Source: Henricia sp. BOLD:AAB3569
Taxonomy: Eukaryota > Echinodermata > Asteroidea > Spinulosida > Echinasteridae
Assembly (NCBI GenBank): GCA_037783545.1
Contig: JBBELK010000325.1
Coordinates: 248,001 to 312,000, forward strand
DNA length: 64,000 nucleotides
Direction of reading: 5' to 3'
The notes beneath the pieces are model-generated. The model saw nothing but the letters and a program-made list of their open reading frames with translations, did no database searches and was not told the origin of the DNA. Made by a program: the position numbers and the translations under genes. Shown one piece after another: positions 22,462-33,400 of this stretch. Numbering within the stretch: position 1 is the first letter of the stretch; the number at the start of each line of letters is the position of its first letter.

Positions 22462-23505
22462 ATGGCGAACTCAACCGACGCCCCACCCACTGTATGCTGT
22501 TCAGTCACGCCCACCCAGCGTACTATCTTTCTGATGATAGATGTTGTCCTGTTCCTAGCAATCACCATTGGTAACACTCTGGTGCTTCTCTCCGTGGCCA
22601 TCTACAGCCGGCTCCAGACACCAACTAACCGATTCCTTGCTAGTCTAGCAGTAGCAGATCTCTTCGTGTCTCTAGTTTGCCTGCCGACCGACGCCCTTAT
22701 AGGGTTGGGGCTCATCCCCACCGTGTCTCCCTGGGTTTGTGCCGTGGGGAGTAGCATGACTACTCTGGCCATAACTGTCTCGTTAAACCATCTGACCGTG
22801 GTAGCCTTTGATCGCTTTATAGCAATCACCAAACCATTGAAGTACCTGCAACAGATGACGCCGCGTGCTGTAAACCTACTCATCGCTGCGTCTTGGACAC
22901 TCTGTCTCATTTTCTCGCTGCTGCCATTTTTTGGCTGGAACCAGATCAGAGACTTTGGTTACTGCGATCTTCTATTCATTCACGTCTTCAGTTATCGCTT
23001 GACGGGTATCCTTCTCATGGCCTTTGTTCCAGTCATGCTTGTAGGATACGTATACTTCAAGATATTCCAAGTAGCGAGGCAACACAGCAAGCGTATAGCT
23101 GCCGAAAACCGCATCTTCAATCGGCATGGAGAGCGATCCCTGTCTCGTGACTTGAAAGCTGCAAAAACTCTGGCCGTTGTCTTAGGAACATTCCTCATAG
23201 CGGTCACTCCGGCCGCTGTAATCAGTGTAGCTGACCTCATGTTCCCTGTGAGTGATCTCTTTCTATATAAAATCATCTGCTATCACATTCTATACGCTAA
23301 TTCGGCAATGAATCCGATCACGTACGCTTTTCGCAATAAAGAATTTCGCCTGGCGTTCATTAAACTTCTGGCCAAACTATTCCGATGTAAACGCTGGCAG
23401 GACATGGCGAGGAAGGCTACACGTAGCCTGGTTGACCAAACTTTACCAAGTCAGGACCAAATATCTAGACACGAGGCGGCGCCATCGGTCACCGGGACAA
23501 AATAG
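22462..23505 (+). CDS. Class A (rhodopsin-family) orphan GPCR-1, single exon
   Basis: A 347-aa intronless seven-helix receptor at the plasma membrane. Hallmarks: N-glycosylation site N3ST; TM1 GN at 37-38; TM2 LAVAD (D66); C93 at the top of TM3 and C168 in loop 2 for the usual disulfide; DRF (117-119) in place of DRY; W145 in TM4; TM6 motif AVTP in place of CWLP; NPITY (284-288); a basic helix 8 (RNKEFRLAF). Position 3.32 is Thr100, not Asp, so an aminergic ligand is unlikely. The NSxxNPITYAFRNKEF end resembles adenosine and related receptors, but the ligand cannot be assigned. ATG context ccccATGGCG is strong. Possible poly(A) AATAAA near 24729. Confidence 0.92.
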   Translation: MANSTDAPPTVCCSVTPTQRTIFLMIDVVLFLAITIGNTLVLLSVAIYSRLQTPTNRFLASLAVADLFVSLVCLPTDALIGLGLIPTVSPWVCAVGSSMTTLAITVSLNHLTVVAFDRFIAITKPLKYLQQMTPRAVNLLIAASWTLCLIFSLLPFFGWNQIRDFGYCDLLFIHVFSYRLTGILLMAFVPVMLVGYVYFKIFQVARQHSKRIAAENRIFNRHGERSLSRDLKAAKTLAVVLGTFLIAVTPAAVISVADLMFPVSDLFLYKIICYHILYANSAMNPITYAFRNKEFRLAFIKLLAKLFRCKRWQDMARKATRSLVDQTLPSQDQISRHEAAPSVTGTK

Positions 23506-26257
23506 AGCGACTTGGAGCGGCAAGGGTTTGTCCCTATACGCATCAGGAATAGGCACTTTGTGTTTCAATCGAACATTTAAATATGAAAATAGGTTTCAAA
23601 CATGGCCGCTGTTGCAAATAGTCTGCTATAGTTATGAAGCATTCTTGTGAGGCATTCTTACATTCTTTAGTCCAGCCTTTGGCTGAGTGGAATTCGGTTC
23701 ATGAACTATTCTTGTGCGCCAGGTTTGGCGATGGTTAACGTTATGTAATAATTCTTATATATTCTGAGCTCGTCGTTGTGTTCGGTGCAGTTGCTCTTGA
23801 GGCGTTGTCGACATGTGACAACGCCCAACATGTTTATTCACCTCAGTATCGTGTAACGTGTACTCAGTTGAGTTATACTTATTATACAATTTGGACCCAG
23901 ATTCTGGTCTCCGTCTTCACATTTTATCTGTTTTCTATTTTCGTCCTCCCGGTGGTGTTTTATTGTTTGGCAACACAACCTGAATCGACAGGATCCCTGA
24001 CGACCATGGCATTTTTTGCTACTAAGCCCTTTTATGCCATGTATACGCCACTGTTGTGCCACTATACTAAGCCCATTTTATGCCACTATGCACTCTCGCC
24101 ACGCTGCCAATGGAAATATTGGTGAATTTAAACCATATTTAAAAGTGGCGGAGGTATGCACCCTCTGATAAGCTCATTTTATCCAAAGGCGTCCACATTG
24201 CACACTTAACAAAATGTGCAAATCATTGTTGACCTCCATGATGAAGTACTGCGTGGAGATGCATTGCGTTAATTATCTTTTTGAAGTAACGAATACAATT
24301 ATTATTTGGTATGGTATCTAATCACCATCGGAATGAAATGGTTTTATCGGCAATCGAACCTGAGATCTTGTGTATACATTTAGCATCAACGGGACAACCT
24401 GACCAAACCGAGGTACCTGTTGTTTAAAGTCACAAGGATCTCGGAGGACATCTGATACCGTGTGGTTCTAAAGTGTGTCTATAATAAGCAGAGGATGTTC
24501 TAAAATTCGATCATTGCAATAACTTTAATTACATTTTTTGCTAAGCGCCAAACCAACGATATACGAAAACACACACTGATCAGCTCCACGTTTACCAAAT
24601 TAATATTAACTACACTTTATATTATTAATAATATGTAGACCTATTCCTTGTATTGTATTATTTAGCTGGTAGACTTTCGAAGGACGTGACAAAAACCATG
24701 TTTGAACAAGACCGTTGTTTTGTTTTTCAATAAAATGTACAGACAAAGAGAAACGACCGCTACCAAACTATAAAAGACGTCAGTTCAATACCCAAAGCAA
24801 ACATTAGTTTTCTCAAGAGTAGACGCGATCGATGTACCCTGGCGCCATGGACCAAAACGTACGCTTAGGGTGCAACATTTAACTTTTCTTTGTAGTTAAA
24901 GGTAGTATGGTATACTTGTTTAGTAAACTGTTAAGAACGGCATGATTTCCACTGGTAATTGAAATAGAAGCACAGGTCAAGAAAACGAAAATGTCAGCCA
25001 CATAGATGCAGTAATACTTCAGAAAACCTGAAAAAATCAAAGTACGGATTTTGTGCATGAATGAATGGCTCCAACAGGCGATCTTTGGAGATTTAAATAG
25101 TTTTGTCATTTTTTATAAAGATAATAATTAAGAATGTTTTGGAAGGTAATCACCAAACAAGTAGACTACCTTCAAGCTGAAGTATGCGGGGAGGGGAAAG
25201 GGCGGAGGTTTCGGAATCGGATCAAGCTTCATCCCGCATTCTGCAATAATATTTTTCTCCAGATTTCCTTACCCGTTTTGATCTCGTTCTTTATAGAGAT
25301 AAACAAGAATATTTAAATATAATTATATATGTTGGTAATGATTGCGAATATTCCAATTAAAACGACAGTGAGCCAGACGTTTCCTTCTTCATAGTGAACC
25401 TTTTTGCTCGGATGTTGTCTATAGCTCTTAATAAAACAATTGTTTTGGATTCTAAAGGTCCAGTATACTGTGTGAGATCGGCCTCTAACTATTAGTAGTG
25501 GAACTGTGTAAAATGTTATTTTTAAATTCATCGCTTTCAACGAACACGTCTTCGACTCTTCTGTGCTTTTGAAGGTTGCTAAAAGTAAAAACAGGCTGCT
25601 GGTTTTTGGGATCTGCTATAGCTACATGTTTCGCTCGTTCCCACCGCCCGGCGGTACGGTGGGAACGAGCAAAGCTACATGTGTATGTATCCTCGAACTA
25701 TTGGTGGCGCTCTAGCCTATGCCTCCAGTTTTTTAGCGCGCTGATCCAGCACAAGCAGATAGTGTTAATTAAGACGACGGTAAATATCTGGGAATTGCGA
25801 CGGGATGGGCGATATGTAGGTCGGTTCAGCTAGGTTTGTATCGGTGGAAAGAATACCAACGCGCACAACCCATTCCTTCCTCTATGGTCTAACCGAGCTA
25901 CTTAACTGCTTTATTAGAACCCCATCATGCCCATGGCATGCGCAAAGCCTATGGAACAAGTTCCAAAAAAACAGAGGCAAGCAAGCATTGCACGGACACC
26001 CTGGATTTGCCTTAATATGACCTCTCAAACCATGCTAGTTTGATGCTAGGTTTGATAAAAACACAAAGTTAGGATGGAAAAAGTTGAAAAATGTTACGAT
26101 TTAACGAATGTTAAGAGTTGTCCTGTTTAGGCCTAGTGCATTGGAGGTCCCAGTGGGTGTCCGTGTATGGTAATCTTTGTGCCTGTTTTCAAGGGTCCCA
26201 GGCTTGCATGGACAGAGGTAAACTGGTTAACTCATATTAATTAATCTTGGCATTGCA
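23506..26257. other. Intergenic region downstream of GPCR-1
   Basis: No gene is supported. At 25620-25682 there is a tiny palindromic insertion with direct-repeat flanks. The region ends at a 3' splice site (ggcattgcag) at 26257 in front of the LigB/MEMO-like gene, whose non-coding first exon must lie somewhere upstream. Confidence 0.45.
25620..25682. repeat. Tiny palindromic insertion with 10-bp flanking direct repeat
   Basis: agctacatgt occurs at 25620-25629 and again at 25673-25682. Between them, tcgctcgttcccaccg pairs with cggtgggaacgagcaaa around a short GC-rich loop. The arrangement resembles a minimal hairpin insertion with target duplication. Confidence 0.6.
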
Positions 26258-26294
26258 GGATAAGGTTTGCTTTGCAGTCGAGACGAAAAATAAA

Positions 26295-28899
26295 ATGGCC
26301 AACGAAGTTGCAACTAAAGGAGAGATAGTTGGAGCATTCGTTCTTCCACACGGAGGAATCGCCTTCGATCCGACATATTTCAACAGCCTTCCAACCACGG
26401 ATGAAAGAGCAAAACAGGATGCCTTGCAACTTCATAAACAGTCCCAATCAGTTGGCGAAGCCATCTCTAATCTCAAACCCGATCTTATTCTGCTCAGCAC
26501 GCCTCATGGGATTTCTGATGTGGAGAACTTTGTATTGTACTTGGGCGCCAAAGGCTACGGGTCCGCCGACACAGACAATTATAAAGGTCCCTACAGATTG
26601 TCTGTCGATTTCGACGGCGTGTCTTGTCAAAGTCTTCTTGACAAACTTCTTAAGGAGGGTGAGAATGTCAGCGCTCTGCAGGCGTTTTCAGGAGCAGAAC
26701 CATTCCCTCTCAGGTATTGTACACATTTATTTGGGCTTGTGTAAGAGTGCCTTTTTGCAGTTTGGGCACTTTTCAAAATCAAATGCCCAATTGAAGATCT
26801 CATACAATAGACTACTAAAGTGTGACATCAGTTGCCAGAGTAACTGGGTCTAAACATCTGGTAATTTGCAAAGACCAATACTAAAGCATAGGGCTAGGAA
26901 ACAGTTTTGAAACTAAAACTGCCAAGTTTCATCCAAATTGACTGTTAAACACCGTAGTTAATTGGGCCCCCGACCTTTGAAAAGATTAAAAGTTAGAAGT
27001 GAAAGAAGAAATGACTTTTTTTTCATACAATGGTAATCATTACATATGGGTCCACCTTTGATATTTTTAACTAGACAGAATGATTGCCTTAACAATATGT
27101 TGGGACCACTGGCATAGTTGAGGTTTGTAATATTGAGTGCTGGTATGTTTTGCTGAACCATGCATGTTGTCATTTTGAACAAGAATTGCATTTCTGTCAT
27201 CTGTGTTGACGTTCCACTACTTCCACGGTTAGTCTTCATGATCAAGGCTGGTATATCATGGTAATAAAACAATGGTATATCATGGTAATAAAACAATGGT
27301 ATATCATGGTAATAAGACATTGGTAATTTTCTTGTCCTATTTCAGATGGGGAGAGGTGATTCCACTGTCTTTCATCCCAAATCTTGAGACGATGAAGACG
27401 GTAATAATCTCACACCCAAGACGTCGCAATGCTGATTCTGTCAAGATGATTCCAGAACTCGTGCATCTAGGTAAAAGTTGTTTGTTTTTATTGGGTTGTT
27501 TTTGTGTTTTGTTTTGTTTTTTAAAATCTGGTTTATTCATCAGTACTACTGCAGGGTGAGCAACATTTAAGAAAGGTAGCTTACCAATCAAGGTAACTTG
27601 ATTAGCATACACTGCAAAAACTGTGGTGTTAAATTAACACCAGTGGTGGTGTCTTATATAGATACCAAGTATGGTGTTTTAAATTTAACAACATGGGTGT
27701 TAGTTTTTATTCCTCAATTGAAATAAATGCATTATTTTTAACACCAAGCTTGGTATCTATATAAGACAACACCACTGGTGTTAATTTAACACCACAGTTT
27801 TTGCGGTGTATGAGACACTATGAAGTTTTTCTCATAGTGTCAAGCACCGAGTATACAGTGTTAACCAAGTTACGTTGGGTAAGGGCAAAGCAAACCCTAA
27901 TTAATATTTGCTTGTTTTGTATTTTGTTTTGTTTGTTTGAAATCTTAAATTGGTTCATTCATCAGTACTACTACATAGAATGTAAGAAAGGTACCAAGAA
28001 TAATGGCCGTTTCCCTAAAAAAATTACTTTGATTTAATTTTGAGCTGCCATATTTATCGAGTTTGATTCATTTGTCATTTTATCATGCAATTTTTCTTGC
28101 CATATTTTTGTTCTAGGAGCAATGTTACATAAGAATGTCTTAAGTCTTGGGAAGCGTGTAGTCGTTGTCATCAGTGGTGATCTTGCCCATACATTTGAGA
28201 AGGACGGTCCATATGGATTTTCTCCTGCTGCAGAACCATTTGACAAAGTAAGATACCATAAGGCCCCTAGTCACTTTATAAAAAACTACTCTCATTGTGG
28301 AAAGTCTTTACTTTGTCGTGGGGCCGGGGCGACCTGCGCACACATTTAAAAAAAAAGGATTTGTATTAGGTCTGTCACCGGGCCCCGTTTAAAATTTCCC
28401 ATCCCTCACCTCCAAGATTCGTTTTCGACTGCTTCTGGTTGTACAAGGAAATTACAAAGAATTTTAGAATAAATTACCAAATGTTTCAAAAGTACAAAAT
28501 TGCTTCATTTAGTTGGTTAGCACACCTGCTACTTATTTCATGTCCAAAGAAGGTCTTCTTGTTCACACCCCAACGCACCCTAATAAAATCAGCACCCACG
28601 TCTCCTTGCAAAATCATTCCATGAACTGAAGTCAAAGAAACATTACATTGCATCCTTCTCCTGTTTTGTCACCACTCTTTCAGGCGTGTGGCCAATGGGC
28701 GACCAGTTTAGATGAAGATGCCCTTTTATCAACCGCTGCCAAATACGTCAACGAAGCCCTATCCTGTGGCTACACAGGACTAGTCATGCTACACGGTTTG
28801 CTGAAGGAAGCATCGCTTGAGTCATGGATTCCAACGGTTCATGCCAACCTTCACCCTAGCTACTACGGCATGATGGTTGCCTCGTTCTTGAGAAAGTGA
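26295..28899 (+). CDS. LigB/MEMO-like protein (class III extradiol dioxygenase fold), 4 coding exons
   Basis: Coding exons 26295-26713, 27346-27470, 28117-28247 and 28684-28899 join in phase to 891 nt (296 aa) with GT-AG ends. The first coding exon begins at acceptor 26257, so there is a spliced 5' UTR; ATG 26295 (aaaATGGCC) is the first in-frame methionine. Candidate metal ligands are H19 in LPHGGIAFDP, H71 in STPHGISD, and D203/H206 in SGDLAHTF, in the order expected of LigB-type folds. KDGPYGFSPAAEPFD and GYTGLVMLHGLL are also typical of the bacterial LigB-domain proteins grouped with MEMO. Catalytic activity and substrate are unknown; related MEMO1 lacks classical dioxygenase activity. 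A vertebrate orthologue is not obvious to me. Confidence 0.85.
27246..27322. repeat. 24-bp tandem repeat, 3 copies, in LigB-like intron 1
   Basis: Three direct copies of a 24-bp unit that starts ggtatatcatggtaataa, ending about 20 bp before the acceptor of coding exon 2 (27345). Simple tandem repeat, no coding role. Confidence 0.85.
27608..27810. repeat. TA-flanked palindromic MITE in LigB-like intron 2
   Basis: Arms of about 70 bp are inverted complements. The outer 20 are cactgcaaaaactgtggtgt and its partner (caccacagtttttgcggtg). The inner parts carry cttatatagataccaag and cttggtatctatataag. Both edges are TA, consistent with a Tc1/mariner-type target. No ORF. Confidence 0.85.
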
Positions 28900-28987
28900 C
28901 TGATTTACTTGAATAATCTTTGCAATCTACTTGCAACTAAAGAATAATGTTGAAAACCTGAAAAACCCATGCATGTTTTTTGTGTTG

Positions 28988-28993
28988 AATAAA
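28988..28993 (+). terminator. Poly(A) signal AATAAA of the LigB/MEMO-like gene
   Basis: AATAAA lies about 90 bp after the stop at 28899, followed by T/G-rich sequence. Distance and context fit a 3' end, but no transcript data are available. Confidence 0.6.
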
Positions 28994-30388
28994 TGGTAAC
29001 AAAATTGTCTGCAGACAATTTTTTTAAAAGCACTTTCCGTTACCAATTTCTCCCACAGATATACCAATTTTACACGGGAAAACTTCATGTGGTGTTTGTT
29101 ACCAAATCTTTTTTTGTATTACATCTATTGAGAACATTCAAAGTTCATATTTAAAAAGAAAGGATGCTAATTTTTAACTGGTTTCAAGTATGTGGAAAAT
29201 ATGTGACCATTGTTTTGCAGTATCGCCGATATTTTTGTGTATAATTTTACTAAAATAATAACTAAGAATCTCGACTAGTAGGTGATTTTTTGGCAAATTT
29301 CGAGTAGTATGTAATTTGTGTGTGCTTGTTTTTTTTATGTATTGGCCGAATAAATAATAATAATAATAATAATAATATGTAATCATCTAGTAGAACAAAC
29401 CTATTTCTATTATATGGATAATAAACAGTCTGCCAATATTATATACCCAGCACGATGGGTCCTAAGGACACTCCCTAACGCCCCTATATGACTCAACACA
29501 CTCTTCCCTTTTGTTAACGCACCACCCCGCTCCCCAAAAAATGAAAGGAATTCCTTGGATGTTTGAGACACAATGGGGGAACAATGGTAGGGGAGGGAGC
29601 GGGCGGTACCCTCGGCCCCATATCGTGCTGCATATATGATGGGGGAGGGGGCGGGGTGGTGCAGACGTTTTCATTTTTAAATGTGCACAGTGATGTGATT
29701 TCCCCATGGGCGTGCAAAGGCTGGCCATTATATGCTGAGCAAGACGAAGCGTGTTAGTGATTACATGTATTTGAATTGTGTAAAATGGGAAATCCTTAGA
29801 CACTTGGGAACTGCCGGCCGGAATGGAATGAAAACCAAAATTGCAAAATTCCTTTACCTGGAAATTGATATCGGGTCGCGTGCCCCTTTAATTACACGTT
29901 GCGTTGGCATGGCGACGCGTCCTTTAGGCGTTAACCTCTCAAATTTCACTTTAAAATGTGTCTAGCGCCCTCTATTGACACACGTTTAATTTTTCATTTT
30001 TTGAGGAGAAATGCTTTAAAAAATTAAGAGGAAAGTACACTTTTTGGACCAAAGTAGTTTCATCAGTCCTCTAATACTCGTTAAAACCGTTAATTATTAC
30101 GATGGGTTGATTATAAGGAAACAAACGTTTGTTTTATACACCTGTCAATCATTCGAATTAATCACTTTCATATTGCACGAGTCGTGCATGCAATATGCAG
30201 CATAGCAGTCGATCGAGCATGCAAGTAGAAAGTGGTCGTTGTTGGTGCTAGTGGAGTTGCTGTCATATATTTGGCTTTTTTAAAGCATCTTAAAAAGTCA
30301 CATTTTACTTTTCGAAAAGTTGGCTTGTAGTTGTATTTACCTCCTACACAACCTCTGACGAGACGGACATTGTAATTGTTGTATCGTG
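28994..30388. other. Intergenic region upstream of the laminin gene
   Basis: It contains an (taa)n microsatellite near 29350, the dispersed repeat at 29476-29635, and the presumed promoter and 5' UTR of the laminin gene before 30389. I see no recognisable gene or specific promoter box. Confidence 0.45.
29476..29635. repeat. Dispersed repeat shared with 10268-10417
   Basis: ttcccttttgttaacgcacc, gaaaggaattccttggatgt and catatcgtgctgcatat appear in the same order and orientation as in the copy at 10268. Confidence 0.65.
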
Positions 30389-30460
30389 ATGAAACGATCG
30401 GGAGAAAGTGGCCTGTTTTGGAGGCCGTTCGTCGCCTGTGTGGTATGCCTTGTGCAACAG
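30389..30460 (+). CDS. Laminin alpha exon 1: signal peptide
   Basis: ATG at 30389 opens 24 codons, MKRSGESGLFWRPFVACVVC then LVQQ, ending at donor gtaatc (30461). Phase 0 fits exon 2, giving VACVVCLVQQVWAQSSPVNV across the junction: a basic start, a hydrophobic core and a likely cleavage after VWA. The intron to exon 2 would be 4.84 kb. The exon is short, so the call depends on the signal-peptide logic and the phase match. Confidence 0.65.
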
Positions 30461-33400
30461 GTAATCCCCGTAGGCCTACGCGTGCGCGTACCGTACAGTG
30501 AATTTCAAAATTCTTTTCACAGGTCAACTTTACCCGAGCATCGGTGTGCATTTTAGAAATAATTCTGTAACATTTCCACTTTAGTATGTCAATTGTCATA
30601 TATCGCTGTACGCTGTGTTTTTGCCTGACTTTCATTCAATCATTGACTTAATTTCTTAAACAGTTTACAGGGTTTAAAAGCACAGGCTCGTCAGCAATGG
30701 TGTTGCATATTTTGTGGCACGAATTTAGCGCGCGCATTGCTGACGAGCCTGTGTCTTTAATAATAATAATGTTTAAAGCGCTTCTGTCCTCAGTCACTTG
30801 AGTTAAATGCATTTTATACTTGTTTGTTTAAAGGAGCTTGTTCAGATTTTTCCAGAAAATGAATTTTGCTCCATCCTAACGGTAAAAGTAGGCATATCAG
30901 GCCGTCACGGAAAACACGCGAAAATTACGTCAGGAGAGCACCCATCTGTATTCAAAAAATCGTAGCAAGTCTCACAAACATCGTGTCGTAACAGGACAAA
31001 CACCATTAAAAAGCATGAAACTTCATCTTTCATTTGCATATGATAGCTTTAAAATCTGTCTAGACACCGCAAAACGACAGTGAGTTGAAGTCAGAACTCG
31101 CTTCCGAATTCACCCGAGTCTCCCTCGGTGCGCGCTGCCGGCCATATTTGGAGATTCTCGTTTCGTCGCACTCCTTTCTGATTGGTTTCCAACTGTGTTC
31201 CTCATTATTATTCATGAGGAGACCTTGGAATCATGTTCTTTAGACTCCACTGTATCCGATGACGTATTTCGCATTTCATTCGGTTGAGTGGTTCAGAAAC
31301 TGTGCCCGGTCGAAGATTTCAAGTTAAGTTTTTTCACTTTTGTACATAATTTCACCGGAAACGAACTATACCCTGACAAAGAACAACTATCATAGATTAT
31401 AAACAGATATAAATATATTTATTTGAACGTGAATTACTCTGTTGGAATCGGCAAAGTTGTAAGGCCATCCCATGCCACAAACAGACGGCCATTTTTGCAT
31501 TGCGACGAACCTCGCCCCCAATGTTTATCGATCAAGAAATCCTATACACGGGGCACGCTCGATGCGTCATTTGGACCTGGGGACGAGGTTTGCTCTATAT
31601 ATCTATACAGGCCACGTTGCTTTGTTTATTATTGATTTCTAAGGGATTTTAACACTGATCTGAGTACTTTTTATGAGTGGAATTATATTCCTGATAGGAA
31701 GTTATCATTACTGAACATTATCGTTTTAAAAATAGTCCCATACCATGCATACCATACTACGTTAATCTTTTTAATTCTTAGTAGGCGTTAATCTTTTATT
31801 TTTTATTTTTTTTTCCCTTTTTTTTCCAGTGTAGGCTGCACAGTACATGTATGTTTTCGAGTGATTTTTTGCTGAATAATATTGTATAGATTCCCAACAA
31901 TTGACATCTTCCAATTATTCTTAAAATATTTATTTATTGTAATTTGTATTTCAGTGTCCTGAAAATGGCAGGTAACAGTTCCCAAACCAAGGGGGTGCAC
32001 TGGACTGGCCGTCTTCCGGATCTGTGGATGAATGGGAAATATTTATGCCAATTAGATGCTAATTTGCATACTTAACCACAATTTGATGGGCTCATCTTGT
32101 TCCTAATAGTCACATCAGGCATACTGCCAATTTTCATTGCAAAATTTGGCCAAATGGCAGAGTTATGGCAACAAAAGTATTTTGCTCATTATAGTAATTA
32201 TGCTAATTAGTGGCTAACTAGTGCTAATTTGCATATTTATTCAAAATTTGATGAGCTCATCTCATAACCCACATTTACACCATGGTTGTTGCAAAATTTC
32301 TTGAGAAAATGTTATCAGTTAACCAAGTTATCTTAAAATCTGTGTCTTATTCAGTGAAGAAATGGCTTCACCAATAACCACTTGACCTTTCCATACACTA
32401 TACAATAAATGGATTTCTACAAACATTGCCCGTTTTCATAACTTCAAAATTCAATATCTCCGGAACGGATACAGATATTTTAATTCTGTAAACTGCTCTG
32501 TGATGCTTGCTTCAAGACCTTTCATATGAGACTAATATCAATGCAATGGTGTCATTATTCAAATTTGGTCTGATATGCCTAGTAAAAGTTGATCACTTTT
32601 ATATTCTTTAAAATGACTCGCCAAGCAACAGATAAGATAAATACAAATAATTAGGAGTGATTATTGAGATTTTGTAAGGACATGGAGGAAACATTTGGAA
32701 ATTTTTTTTAGCCACTCTCATTCAAGTTATATACCTTGGGTAGGGCAAAAACAAAACCCTCCTTAATAATACTCAGTCTCGTACGTGTATGTTTTGTGCA
32801 AAACGTCTAAACCCATGGTCAACTTCTCAATTCTTTCAGGATGTGGAAGCAAAAATTAAGGTCCAATGGAAAGACCGCACCCTCTGAGACCGCATGCGCT
32901 AAACCTATGGCACAACTATCAACAATTCCGAATTATTCCTTAGTAAATTCATGACACTTTTTCCTTCTAATTGTTCATTTTTTTTCTGCATTTTTACAGA
33001 TAATGAACCAGGGGCCGATTTCACAAAACTCTTCCTATCTTAGGATCGATCCTAGGATTTAAGAAGAGTTCGAGCAGTAAGATCGGTCTTTGCTAAGACG
33101 TGTCCTGAGATCGATTTCACAAAACCCGTCTTTTACAAGACGAGTCGCAACTGCTTATTATACATTTATCAACGGCTGTACCATGTTTGTTTACAGTACC
33201 GAATACAACAGTCGTCGGGAAAACGGCACGCACATTACAAATCAAAATGGCTGACTTTGTAGCGTCGTCTGCTTGGCGTATCGCATTTTGTCGGCAGTTA
33301 TGAAAGGGTACATTGACGTGAACAAATTCAAGTCGATGTACTTGAACCTATAGTACATGTAGGCCTATCGTTCGACTGTACAAATGGCACACTCGCATTT

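Noticed and set aside
22602-22910. Minus-strand ORF opposite GPCR-1
   Set aside because: Shadow of the receptor gene; no domain.
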